Positions 36,809 through 45,172 of a DNA stretch of 54,323 bases are shown one piece after another. The stretch comes from Lachnospiraceae bacterium (GTDB taxonomy: Bacteria > Bacillota > Clostridia > Lachnospirales > Lachnospiraceae). The translations under genes were made by a program, and so were the position numbers. The notes under the pieces were generated by a model that saw only the letters and a program-made list of their open reading frames with translations, was not told the origin of the DNA and did no database searches. The stretch lies in NCBI GenBank assembly GCA_022793065.1, contig JAAWCE010000093.1:1-54323 (forward strand). The letters are read 5' to 3'. The first letter of the stretch is position 1. Each line of letters starts with the position of its first letter.

Positions 36809-37293
36809 TGGACATTGGGACAAGATGGAAGACTTATGAGTTCAGGTGGGCTATGGAAAGTGAATGGTCCTCGGCTATGAAAATGATATGGAGAACTTTC
36901 TTGAAGTTTGAAGGGAAGGATTATTCTCAGGAGGGTATCCGTCATTTTTTTGATTTTATTACTGACGAAAAATTATTTGTTATGTTTTTGAAGGGGGAAT
37001 ACCAACTGATGGTAGCACTGGACCGAGGTCATATTATCGGCGCCGGTTCTATCCGGAACAGGAATCAACTGTCGCTTTTGTTCGTAGAGGAAGCCTATCA
37101 CCATATGGGTGTGGGAAGCACCATACTCAGAAAGCTGTGTGAATATCTTAAGACGGAAGAGGGGGAACGTTCCATGTTCCTTCAGGCGGCGCCATATGCG
37201 GTAGATTTTTACAGAAAACATGGATTTCGTGCGGTAAGACCGGAAATGGATGTGGCGGGGATACGGGTGACACCTATGGAGAAAAGATTCTGA
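36808..37293 (+). CDS. GNAT-family N-acetyltransferase
   Basis: This 161-residue protein has the GNAT core: a beta strand with H-I-I-G-A-G-S-I-R, the acetyl-CoA loop Y-H-H-M-G-V-G-S-T-I-L-R-K-L and the later F-Y-R-K-H-G-F. The substrate is unknown. The start is the ATG that overlaps the hydrolase stop; an in-frame ATG eight codons earlier lies inside that gene. The overlap suggests a shared role or simple co-expression. Confidence 0.82.
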   Translation: MDIGTRWKTYEFRWAMESEWSSAMKMIWRTFLKFEGKDYSQEGIRHFFDFITDEKLFVMFLKGEYQLMVALDRGHIIGAGSIRNRNQLSLLFVEEAYHHMGVGSTILRKLCEYLKTEEGERSMFLQAAPYAVDFYRKHGFRAVRPEMDVAGIRVTPMEKRF

Positions 37294-37412
37294 TATAGAA
37301 GGACTTTGCGCCCGGACACAATGTGGAACCGGCAAACAGCATCCGCGTGGAAGGAAAATGATAAAGCGGGAACAGAAAGGCGGATGTGGAACTGGAATAG
37401 GAGGCTTTTAGA

Positions 37413-38126
37413 ATGAAATTATTTAATTTGGACAGTCCTTTGATGCAGGCGCTGAATAAGCTGGCGGATTTGATGTGGCTGAATGTTCTGGCGGTGGTCT
37501 GTTGTATTCCTGTCATTACGGTGGGGCCATCTCTGACGGCATTGCATTATATGGCATTGAAGATTGTGAGGAATGAGGAAGGATATATTACCAGGGGGTT
37601 TTTTAAATCATTTAAGGAAAATTTCAAACAAGGGGTAATCATCTGGCTGATCCAGTTGGCTGTCATTTTGGTGCTGGCAGGGGATTTTTATATCATGAAT
37701 TATTCGGGACTTGAATTTAACAACGTGTTGCGGACAATACTTTTGGCCATTTCACTTTTGGTATTTTTTACCAGCATGTTCCTTTATCCCATATTGGCAA
37801 AATTTGAAAATACAGTGCTGCACACCATAAGAAACGCTTTGTTTGTGGGAGTGCTGCAGTTTCCTAAGACGGTTTTAATGATGGCGCTCACGATCTTGCC
37901 GCTGGCGATGATTTATCTGCTTCAGGAATTGATTCCGGTAGTGATACTCTTTGGTCTGTCTGTTCCGGCATGGCTTTCGGCCAAATTGTATGATAAATTT
38001 TTCAGAAAACTGGAAGCGCAATATATGGAAGCCAACGGGCAAAAGGAAAATGAAGAAGATGATGAGAGGATTTTTCGTGACGAGTTGGATGAGAGCCTGG
38101 CAGATCATTCGCATATTCACGGTTGA
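37413..38126 (+). CDS. YesL-like DUF624 membrane protein
   Basis: The 237-residue protein has the DUF624 pattern: an N-terminal N-L-D-S-P-L-M-Q-A-L-N-K-L-A-D, L-N-V-L-A-V-V-C-C-I-P-V-I-T-V-G-P-S, A-L-H-Y-M-A-L-K and F-F-K-S-F-K-x-N-F-K-Q-G, with five or six membrane helices. The C-terminal 40 residues are acidic. DUF624 proteins often sit beside carbohydrate ABC transporters, and msmK follows here. The role is unknown. The ribosome site is AGGAGG. Confidence 0.85.
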   Translation: MKLFNLDSPLMQALNKLADLMWLNVLAVVCCIPVITVGPSLTALHYMALKIVRNEEGYITRGFFKSFKENFKQGVIIWLIQLAVILVLAGDFYIMNYSGLEFNNVLRTILLAISLLVFFTSMFLYPILAKFENTVLHTIRNALFVGVLQFPKTVLMMALTILPLAMIYLLQELIPVVILFGLSVPAWLSAKLYDKFFRKLEAQYMEANGQKENEEDDERIFRDELDESLADHSHIHG

Positions 38127-38447
38127 GGGGTAATCCCAAGGCGGGAAGAATGAGATTTTCTGGTATGGTTAGAGGAAATAAAACCATACAATTTGCATAA
38201 AAAAGAATAAAAAAGTTGTACAAATTGACTGATATAGGAAAATATTACCAGTATTATAAGCAATTTTTACAATCGGAGTAAAAAACTTTGTGTAATAGTA
38301 GTATGGCATAGTTTAAGGTTTTTCGTTATACTATATTATAAGTGAAGCGGTGTCAAGCCCATGTTAAAATGAATAGCTATGTTTGGGGCTGACAAGATAT
38401 CGATATAGCTAAAGAAACTTTGTGAACGGTGAAAGGAGTTTACAGTT
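38127..38447 (+). other. Leader region of msmK
   Basis: This 320-nt AT-rich gap contains several promoter-like elements (for example TTATACTATATTATAAG near 38330), none with clear -35/-10 spacing. No gene or riboswitch was recognised. GAAAGGAG precedes the msmK start. Confidence 0.35.
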
Positions 38448-39560
38448 ATGGCAAGTTTATCATTAAAGAATATCTGCAAAGTGTATCCGAATGGTTTCGA
38501 GGCAGTTAAGGATTTTAACCTGGAAATTGCAGACCAGGAATTTATCATCTTTGTAGGCCCTTCCGGATGTGGTAAGTCTACCACGCTCCGTATGATTGCA
38601 GGTTTGGAAGATATCTCATCGGGAGAGTTGAAAATCGGCGACAGGATCGTAAATGATGTTGAGCCTAAGGACCGCGATATTGCGATGGTATTCCAGAACT
38701 ATGCTTTGTATCCCCATATGTCCGTGTATGACAATATGGCGTTTGGTTTGAAGTTGAGGAAAGTTCCTAAGGAGCAGATTGATAAGATGGTAAAGGAAGC
38801 AGCTAAAATCCTTGACTTGACTCCTCTGCTTGATCGTAAGCCGAAGGCTTTGTCCGGTGGTCAGAGACAGCGTGTTGCAATGGGACGTGCAATTGTCCGT
38901 AGTCCTAAGGTATTCCTTATGGATGAGCCTCTTTCCAATTTGGATGCAAAGCTGCGTGTGCAGATGCGTATTGAGATTGCGAAACTGCATCAGAGATTGG
39001 GTACTACCATTATTTACGTTACCCATGACCAGACAGAGGCTATGACCCTTGGTACCAGAATCGTAGTTATGAAGGATGGTGTGGTTCAGCAGGTGGATAC
39101 CCCTCAGAACCTTTATGAGAAGCCCCGCAACCTGTTCGTAGCAGGATTTATGGGTTCTCCGCAGATGAATTTCTTGAATGCAACGGTTAAGGTTTCCGGC
39201 GATGTTGCACATCTTGAAATTGCAGGACATAGTATTCCTTTGCCTCCCGCTAAATCTAAGAAACTGATTGCCGGCGGATATGATGGCAAGGCAGTTACCT
39301 TTGGTATCCGTCCGGAGAGTGTAGGAGATTCCGAGGAATTTCTTGCGAAGTTCCCTCAGAGTACATTTGAATCTTCCGTAAGAGTATACGAGTTGCTTGG
39401 TGCAGAAGTATTTCTGTATTTTGATTTGGATGAGTTCCCTCTTACCGCAAGAGTTGACCCGGCTACTAAGGCAAGACCTGGTGATACCATCAAGTTTGCA
39501 TTCGATGTTGACAAGATTCATGTATTCGATAAGGAAACTGAGCAGGTCATTACAAATTAA
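38448..39560 (+). CDS. msmK: Sugar ABC transporter ATP-binding protein, MsmK/UgpC type
   Basis: This 370-residue ATPase of the CUT1 type has Walker A G-P-S-G-C-G-K-S-T at residues 37-45, signature L-S-G-G-Q-R-Q-R, Walker B V-F-L-M-D-E-P-L-S-N-L-D-A and switch V-T-H-D-Q-T-E-A. A C-terminal TOBE domain of the MalK/UgpC kind follows (F-G-I-R-P-E-S-V). No permease or binding protein adjoins it, and the malEFG-type genes 10 kb away lack an ATPase. It therefore probably serves several sugar importers, as MsmK does in Firmicutes. Its codon choice looks more biased toward preferred codons than its neighbours, which fits high expression. Confidence 0.92.
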   Translation: MASLSLKNICKVYPNGFEAVKDFNLEIADQEFIIFVGPSGCGKSTTLRMIAGLEDISSGELKIGDRIVNDVEPKDRDIAMVFQNYALYPHMSVYDNMAFGLKLRKVPKEQIDKMVKEAAKILDLTPLLDRKPKALSGGQRQRVAMGRAIVRSPKVFLMDEPLSNLDAKLRVQMRIEIAKLHQRLGTTIIYVTHDQTEAMTLGTRIVVMKDGVVQQVDTPQNLYEKPRNLFVAGFMGSPQMNFLNATVKVSGDVAHLEIAGHSIPLPPAKSKKLIAGGYDGKAVTFGIRPESVGDSEEFLAKFPQSTFESSVRVYELLGAEVFLYFDLDEFPLTARVDPATKARPGDTIKFAFDVDKIHVFDKETEQVITN

Positions 39561-39574
39561 TTCAGAGTTTTTCG

Positions 39575-39599
39575 GGGGCGTCGGCGGGCGCCCCTTTTT
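39575..39599 (+). terminator. Terminator of msmK
   Basis: GGGGCG (39575-39580) pairs with CGCCCC (39589-39594), followed by TTTTT. Confidence 0.8.
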
Positions 39600-39636
39600 G
39601 CTTACAGACTAATTTAGGAAAGGCACAGGGAGCGGA

Positions 39637-40725
39637 ATGATATCAAATCAGACAATTCAGACCAGCATAGATGAACTGAAAGCAATTACAAAGGTGGATT
39701 TGTGTGTATATAATTTGTCGGGAGCGCCGGTGGCGTCTACCACAGGGCAGTTTGATATAGCGGCAGATATGATTAGCGGTTTTGCATATTCGCCGGCGGA
39801 TAGTCAGGTAATCGGAATCCATCATTTGCTCAAAATTATGGATGAAGGAGAAATTTTATATATTTTGGTTGCTAAGGGAACAAGCGATGATGCGTACATG
39901 GTGGGAAAAATTGCAGTATGTCAGCTTCAGAACCTTGTCATTGCTTATAAAGAAAGATTTGACAGGAACAACTTTTTTCAAAATCTGTTGTTGGATAATT
40001 TGCTTCTGGTTGATATTTATAACCGAGCGAAAAAGCTTCACATCGAGGTATCAGTGCCAAGAACGGTGTTTTTGGTAGAAACCCGTCTGGAAAAGGACGG
40101 AATCGTGACAGAATTGTTGAAGGGAATGTTTTCGGGACATTCCGGTGATTATATCACTGCAGTGGACGAAAGCAGCGTGATTTTGATTAAGGCGTTGGAA
40201 CCTGGATATACCAATGAGACGATGATGGAAGTGGCTGAAACCATTGTTGCTATGATGAATTCGGAGGCCATGCTGAATGTTAAGGTATCTTTCGGTACAG
40301 TGGTACAGGAATTGAAAGATGTTTCAAAGTCCTACAAGGAAGCTATGATGGCATTGAATGTGGGAAAAATTTTCTACGCCGAAAAAAATACCATAGCATA
40401 TGGTACATTGGGAATCGGACGTTTAATTTATCAGCTTCCGGTAAATCTCTGCAAGATTTTTATTGATGAAATATTTGGAGAAAATGTTCCTTATAATTTG
40501 GATGAAGAGACATTGAATACAATTAATAAGTTCTTTGAAAACAATCTGAATGTTTCTGAAACGTCCAGACAATTATTTGTACACAGGAATACGTTAGTGT
40601 ATCGAATTGAGAGAATACAAAAGAATACGGGTTTGGATTTACGGAATTTTGACGATGCGCTCACTTTTAAAATTGCGCTGATGGTGGTAAATTATATGAA
40701 GTACCTGGATAACATGGATTTTTAA
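39637..40725 (+). CDS. PucR/CdaR-family transcriptional regulator
   Basis: The 362-residue protein ends with the PucR-type HTH (about 305-360): F-F-E-N-N-L-N-V-S-E-T-S, L-F-V-H-R-N-T-L-V-Y-R-I-E-R-I and N-F-D-D-A-L-T-F-K-I-A-L. The N-terminal 110 residues resemble a sensor domain (V-D-L-C-V-Y-N-L-S-G), and the middle holds a GGDEF-like degenerate fold typical of CdaR. It is placed just behind msmK and may regulate carbohydrate uptake or carbon state. The ligand is unknown. Confidence 0.85.
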   Translation: MISNQTIQTSIDELKAITKVDLCVYNLSGAPVASTTGQFDIAADMISGFAYSPADSQVIGIHHLLKIMDEGEILYILVAKGTSDDAYMVGKIAVCQLQNLVIAYKERFDRNNFFQNLLLDNLLLVDIYNRAKKLHIEVSVPRTVFLVETRLEKDGIVTELLKGMFSGHSGDYITAVDESSVILIKALEPGYTNETMMEVAETIVAMMNSEAMLNVKVSFGTVVQELKDVSKSYKEAMMALNVGKIFYAEKNTIAYGTLGIGRLIYQLPVNLCKIFIDEIFGENVPYNLDEETLNTINKFFENNLNVSETSRQLFVHRNTLVYRIERIQKNTGLDLRNFDDALTFKIALMVVNYMKYLDNMDF

Positions 40726-40888
40726 TATGGGAAAGTATTGATTATAAAAGATTGAAAGCAGAATAAAATTTGTGAGTAGATGTAATAAGTTAGACAACCT
40801 CTCGAATATACTTAGGTAGGAAGCAGCAATTGATATTTATGGAACGGTAATTGATTGTTACATATTTAAGTATAACGGGGGGTTTTCT

Positions 40889-42292
40889 ATGTTTTATGAC
40901 AGAAAAATAAAATATTTGGATTATTATGAAGATGGTGTGCGCGTCAGAGGAGGCGGGTTTGTAAAACTAGAGGCCAGGGATACAAGTTTAAGGCTGGAAG
41001 TGACTGTGTCAGGGTTATATCGAAATGATTCTTTTACAAGAGATGTTGTTATTCTGGGCCGGGGGCAGGAACATGTTATCGGTAAAATTATGATTTCGGG
41101 GGGAAGAGGGCAATATCGACAAGCGTATCAGAATATAAGAGATATTGCCGAAACAGGAATGGGCTATCAGGAGCTGGAAGGCATATACATTTTATTGGGG
41201 GCCGGACGAGAGCTTTCCTGTAATTGGCCGTCATTTGCCGGGGGAGAGGCAGAAGAGGGGGGAAAAAGAAACGGAAGCCAGGGAGAATTATCCGGTGGTA
41301 GGGAAGGAAGAAAAGTTAGGGAAAGAGGACAGAACGGAAAGAGTGACGGGGGCGGGAAGATCGTAAAAGAAGAAAGAAGAGAAAGGAGGATGGAGGAAGA
41401 AAATAGTTATGGCGGGGCAAAAGAAGGGGGGAGAGAGGAAGCAAGCGGCAATATTGGAGGTATAAAAGGAATAGATATTGAGGATAGAATCCAAGAAGAA
41501 ACAGGACGAAGGGGGCAGGAGGGGTTAAGTGAAGAAAGAGAGTACCATAAAGATGTAATTCATGAAGATGAAAACAATAGGACTGGAATTGGTGAGGATG
41601 TGTACGAGAAATATGAGGCCGCAACAGAGGAAAGCAGAAACGGTGAAATGAGGATGGTAGAGAGAGCGGGTTCCGGAAATGAAATGGCTGGGGGTGGGAG
41701 ATCTGCAGAAAAAGGCACCGGGAGAGAGAACGGGGTTGCAAGAGGGAAAGCGGGTATGGGGAAAGGAAGGAACGGGGGATGTGAAGCTGGGAGAAACGCT
41801 GGACGGGGAGTGGGGAATCATCAGGAGAACAGAAACAACATGCAAAGGGGGAAGACAATCATACAAGAACCGGCTGTAAATGAGAGAGAAAGAAATTCAG
41901 GTATGGAACAACAGAGAGAAACAGGAAAGCCAGTCAAATTATTGGAAGATAAATGGACCCAGTTATGCGCAATCTATCCCCATATTCATCCGTTTCGGGA
42001 CAAACGGGAATATTTATCCATTGGACCGGCGGATTTCGTATTGTTTCCGGCTGCGTCTTATAAAATGGTGAATAATAGTTTTTTGCTCCATGGTTACTAC
42101 AATTATCATCATTTGATTTTGGCCAGGGTAGAACAGAAAGGAGAATATCGCTATTATATCGGTGTGCCAGGAGGCTATTTTGAGAAAGAGAAACAGGTTG
42201 CAATCATGTTTGGATTTGAGAGCTTTGAGTGCGAAACAGAGCCGGCGCAGACAGGAGATTTTGGATATTATATGATGCGCACTGAACTGTAA
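40889..42292 (+). CDS. Unknown protein with Glu/Gly/Arg-rich low-complexity middle
   Basis: I do not recognise this 467-residue protein. Residues 1-115 form a beta-rich domain (V-R-G-G-G-F-V-K-L-E, L-R-L-E-V-T-V-S-G-L). About 115-350 is a charged low-complexity region dominated by Gly, Glu, Arg and Lys. Residues 350-467 form a second compact domain with aromatic and His residues (Y-P-H-I-H-P-F, I-G-P-A-D-F-V-L, H-G-Y-Y-N-Y-H-H-L, G-V-P-G-G-Y-F-E-K-E-K-Q). No signal peptide is present. The middle is encoded by an almost pure purine run on the plus strand. It is flanked by a PucR regulator and a radical SAM gene. Two folded ends joined by a variable linker is the best description. Confidence 0.75.
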   Translation: MFYDRKIKYLDYYEDGVRVRGGGFVKLEARDTSLRLEVTVSGLYRNDSFTRDVVILGRGQEHVIGKIMISGGRGQYRQAYQNIRDIAETGMGYQELEGIYILLGAGRELSCNWPSFAGGEAEEGGKRNGSQGELSGGREGRKVRERGQNGKSDGGGKIVKEERRERRMEEENSYGGAKEGGREEASGNIGGIKGIDIEDRIQEETGRRGQEGLSEEREYHKDVIHEDENNRTGIGEDVYEKYEAATEESRNGEMRMVERAGSGNEMAGGGRSAEKGTGRENGVARGKAGMGKGRNGGCEAGRNAGRGVGNHQENRNNMQRGKTIIQEPAVNERERNSGMEQQRETGKPVKLLEDKWTQLCAIYPHIHPFRDKREYLSIGPADFVLFPAASYKMVNNSFLLHGYYNYHHLILARVEQKGEYRYYIGVPGGYFEKEKQVAIMFGFESFECETEPAQTGDFGYYMMRTEL

Positions 42293-42299
42293 AGGAGGT

Positions 42300-43238
42300 T
42301 CACAGCCCTGTTCCGTCAAAGTCTGGTATAAAGCTTTCTCCAACCGTATTCCCCACCTGTATAAATCCGTTTTCAATGCCAATCTTTTCCGCAAAAGTGA
42401 TTACTCTTTCGTATTCTTCCATGGATACTTGACGGTCCAGTTCCGGAAATTTTGCCACATGGGCCAAAGGGGTGTATTGGTTCATTATACTGATATAAAT
42501 ATGATTGCCATAAGTGTTGTGAAGGTAACGAAGAATTCTTTTGGAGTCACCAGTTTCCCCTGGAAGAAGCAGATGACGGACAATAACGCCTTTTTTCATG
42601 AGACCTGTTTCCGAATCCAAAACAGGAATGCCCACTTGACGGAACATTTCTTCTATGGCGCAGCATGCAGTTTCAAAATAATCCGGTGCATTGGAATATT
42701 GTGATGAAAGTTTGGAGGAATGGTATTTTAAATCAGGCAGATAAATGTCAATCAAGCCTTCTAATAAATGTAGGGAGGAGGCTTTCTCATAACCGGAACT
42801 ATTGTATACAATAGGAATCGTAAGTCCTTGCCTTTTGGATTCCTCAAGGGCAAGGCATATTTGTGGAAGGAAATGTCCGGCAGTGACAAGGTTGATATTG
42901 GCGGCGCCTTGTTCTTGCAATTCCAGAAAGATTTGAGCCAATCGGCGGATGGATATGGTATGTATGGGGGAAGAATGGTGGGACTTTGCGTGGGCAATGG
43001 CATGATTCTGACAGAATACACATTGTAGGCTGCAGCCGGCAAAAAACACGGCGCCAGATCCGCAGCAGCCTGAGATACAGGGTTCTTCCCAAAAATGTAA
43101 AGCGGCTCTGGCAACAGTAAGGTGAATACTCTGGCCGCAGCAGCCGTTTGCGCTCATTGTACGGTCAACCTGACAATTGCGAGGACAAAGGCTGCAATTT
43201 CTCATCATATCTTTCATTGTTTCAGAGGTTATATTCAT
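42300..43238 (-). CDS. Radical SAM protein of the pyruvate formate-lyase activase type
   Basis: The 312-residue enzyme binds an iron-sulfur cluster through C-x3-C-x2-C (Cys69, Cys73, Cys76 in A-G-C-S-L-Q-C-V-F-C-Q-N). N-terminal cysteines (C-x2-C-x3-C near 15-22, C-C at 33-34, C-C at 58-59) may hold more metal. The middle carries T-A-G-H-F-L-P and D-I-Y-L-P-D-L-K-Y. The group resembles PflA-like activases of uncertain target; the glycyl-radical partner is not in the window. It is convergent with the unknown gene, with stops 8 bases apart. Confidence 0.85.
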   Translation of the reverse strand: MNITSETMKDMMRNCSLCPRNCQVDRTMSANGCCGQSIHLTVARAALHFWEEPCISGCCGSGAVFFAGCSLQCVFCQNHAIAHAKSHHSSPIHTISIRRLAQIFLELQEQGAANINLVTAGHFLPQICLALEESKRQGLTIPIVYNSSGYEKASSLHLLEGLIDIYLPDLKYHSSKLSSQYSNAPDYFETACCAIEEMFRQVGIPVLDSETGLMKKGVIVRHLLLPGETGDSKRILRYLHNTYGNHIYISIMNQYTPLAHVAKFPELDRQVSMEEYERVITFAEKIGIENGFIQVGNTVGESFIPDFDGTGL

Positions 43239-43263
43239 GGATGCTCCTTATATTTCCTATATA

Positions 43264-43427
43264 AAAACCGCACACCACAGAGTTTGCATACAACTCCACC
43301 CGGCTGCCTTACGGCACATGAGAAGTTCTGTTTAGTGCTGCTTTGTTCCCAACCTGACACGGTTCACAGATTCCCATTGCGTAAGACCGAATTTCATCAT
43401 TGTAGCAACTCTGAAAATGTACGGCTG
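43264..43427 (-). ncRNA. ffs: Signal recognition particle RNA (SRP RNA)
   Basis: On the minus strand the domain IV core reads GTCAGGTTGGGAACAAAGCAGC. It keeps the CAGG and AGCAG internal loops and the GGAA tetraloop. The usual UCC/GGA pairs beside the loop are UUG/CAA, a compensated change that supports real structure. It is framed by TTACGCAATGGGAA and TTCTCATGTGCCGTAA arms. A 5' extension pairs with the 3' side (CAGAGTTGC with GCAAACTCTG, CCGTAC with GTGCGG). The length of about 165 nt lies between the small bacterial form and the 270-nt Bacillus type. A TTTTT run follows. The RNA works with Ffh in targeting of membrane and secreted proteins. Confidence 0.88.
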
Positions 43428-43432
43428 ATTTT

Positions 43433-43461
43433 AGTGTATCTGTTTCCGGAGGATTTGTCAA
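43433..43461 (-). promoter_or_regulatory. Promoter of SRP RNA
   Basis: On the minus strand TTGACA, a 17-base spacer and TACACT, with transcription starting about 6 bases downstream. Confidence 0.75.
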
Positions 43462-43565
43462 GGGTATTGGGTAGGTTTATTTTTTGTTTGCTTCAAAAAT
43501 TGTATCATTTCATCGCTGGAGAGATCACGCGAAAGGTCCCTTAGAGGTGGTATTGAAAGTAGAGG

Positions 43566-43600
43566 TTGCTAATATTACCTCTTTGTGCTATGATTAGCAA
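43566..43600 (+). promoter_or_regulatory. Promoter with overlapping inverted-repeat operator for the nucleotidyltransferase gene
   Basis: TTGCTA (43566-43571), a 17-base spacer and TATGAT (43589-43594) make the promoter. A perfect 8-bp inverted repeat, TTGCTAAT and ATTAGCAA, spans it with its arms at the -35 and over the -10. That position fits a repressor operator. Confidence 0.55.
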
Positions 43601-43681
43601 AGATAAAAAGGCTGAGTAGTCTCGTGACAGAATGTGGGAGTAGGGATTAGAATGAGAACGGCAGCGGGAAAGGAAGGGAAA

Positions 43682-44608
43682 ATGAGAGAAACCACGTTGG
43701 TAATTATGGCAGCAGGAATGGGAAGTCGTTATGGTGAAGGAATTAAGCAATTGGAGTCCATGGGACCCAATGGTGAAATTATAATGGATTATTCTATTTA
43801 TGATGCAATTGAGGCGGGATTTAACAGAGTCGTATTTGTGACCAGGAATGATTTATTGGATATCTTAAAAGAGGTCATTGGAAATCGGGTGGAAAAGGTA
43901 GTTCCCGTACAGTATGCTATACAGGAGCTTTCTGATATTCCGGAAGGATTCCAGGTGCCTTCGGGCAGAACCAAGCCCTGGGGGACAGGCCAGGCAGTGC
44001 TTTCCTGTAAGGGAATTGTGGATACGCCTTTTTTGGTAATTAATGCTGATGATTATTATGGGAAAGAGGCATTTTGTAAGATTCATGAGTACCTGGTGAC
44101 GGATCATGACTGCGGCAGGAAGTACGATTTCTGTATGGCGGGATTCATTTTGGGCAATACCTTGAGTGACCATGGGGGCGTTACAAGAGGAATCTGCGTG
44201 ATAGATGAGGACGGAAAGCTTGCGGGTGTTAATGAGACAAAGGGAATTGTAAGGACGTCAGATGGCGCGGCATGCGATGATGGAAAGGGAAATGTGGTTC
44301 CATGCGGCATTAACAGTCATGTCTCCATGAACATGTGGGGATTTACGGCAGATTTTCTGGAAGCGCTGGAAGGGGGATTTCACGAATTTCTGGCAGGTTT
44401 GGAAGAAGGGGATACGGATAGTGAGTATTTGCTGCCAATGTTTGTGAATACTTTGATTCAGGAAGGAAAGGCATCCGTATCTGTATTGGAGACACAAGAT
44501 AAATGGTTTGGCGTTACCTATAAAGAAGACAAGCCTATTGTAGTGGAATCCATTGGCAGGTTGATTGCAGAAGGAAAGTATCCGGAGCAGCTTTTTGATA
44601 AAAATTGA
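43682..44608 (+). CDS. NDP-sugar nucleotidyltransferase
   Basis: The 308-residue enzyme starts with the nucleotide-binding signature M-A-A-G-M-G-S-R-Y-G and shows K-Q-L-E-S-M-G-P-N-G-E, W-G-T-G-Q-A-V-L and N-A-D-D-Y-Y-G (metal-binding Asp). It belongs to the glucose-1-phosphate-type NTP transferases and probably makes an activated sugar for polysaccharide. UTP and glucose-1-phosphate are the default guess, but the sequence differs from classical GalU. The start was put at the ATG preceded by AAGGAAGGG; frames upstream to 43634 add unrelated residues. Confidence 0.85.
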   Translation: MRETTLVIMAAGMGSRYGEGIKQLESMGPNGEIIMDYSIYDAIEAGFNRVVFVTRNDLLDILKEVIGNRVEKVVPVQYAIQELSDIPEGFQVPSGRTKPWGTGQAVLSCKGIVDTPFLVINADDYYGKEAFCKIHEYLVTDHDCGRKYDFCMAGFILGNTLSDHGGVTRGICVIDEDGKLAGVNETKGIVRTSDGAACDDGKGNVVPCGINSHVSMNMWGFTADFLEALEGGFHEFLAGLEEGDTDSEYLLPMFVNTLIQEGKASVSVLETQDKWFGVTYKEDKPIVVESIGRLIAEGKYPEQLFDKN

Positions 44609-44648
44609 GACAAGAGTTCCGATGAGTTTTTTATGAGGGAGGAAAATG

Positions 44649-45059
44649 ATGAGTCAGGAAGGTGTTACGAAACAGCAGAGTGGAGAATCGTATGGAGATT
44701 CTGTCCAAGAAACGCAAAGTCAGCCGGGAACATACCAGGACCCGCTGATAAACGGACAAAATCAACCAGGAACATACCAGAACCCACTGCAGGGAGCGGG
44801 GAAAGAGGCCGGGAAGAAAAAAGTGGACGGCAGCGGATGGATCGCTACTGTGGTAACCATTGTATTAGTGAGGTTAATAGGACTGATTGGGGCATTGATT
44901 TGCTTTGGCGGATTTTGGGCTGTGCGGGCAATTATAAAATCTAAGATGGCAGTGGGTGCAAAGGTGATTCTAAGTATTGTAGTCATATTGGCATTTTTAC
45001 TGTTATTAGCGGTATTTTTTATTTTTAGTCTATATTTGAGCGCAAGCATAAACGGCTAA
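44649..45059 (+). CDS. Small membrane protein with two C-terminal helices
   Basis: This 136-residue protein of unknown function has a polar Gln/Gly-rich N-terminal half, with two near-identical Q-P-G-T-Y-Q-(D/N)-P-L units, and two membrane helices at about 70-95 and 105-130. The layout resembles DUF4190-like small membrane proteins, but the match is weak. Of two adjacent ATGs (44646, 44649) the second has the better spacing to GAGGGAGG. It may be co-transcribed with the nucleotidyltransferase. Confidence 0.7.
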   Translation: MSQEGVTKQQSGESYGDSVQETQSQPGTYQDPLINGQNQPGTYQNPLQGAGKEAGKKKVDGSGWIATVVTIVLVRLIGLIGALICFGGFWAVRAIIKSKMAVGAKVILSIVVILAFLLLLAVFFIFSLYLSASING

Positions 45060-45172
45060 GACAGACGAAACACGCCAGGAAGAACAAAGGCGTACTCATA
45101 GGATATGGACAGGAGTATGAGCATATCAATTGTTACACATTAGATTTTCAGTGATGAATGATGACAGGACAA

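Noticed and set aside
41316..41866. Long antisense frames opposite the polypurine tract (Ser/Pro/Leu-rich)
   Set aside because: They follow from the base composition of the opposite strand; no start signals or family match.
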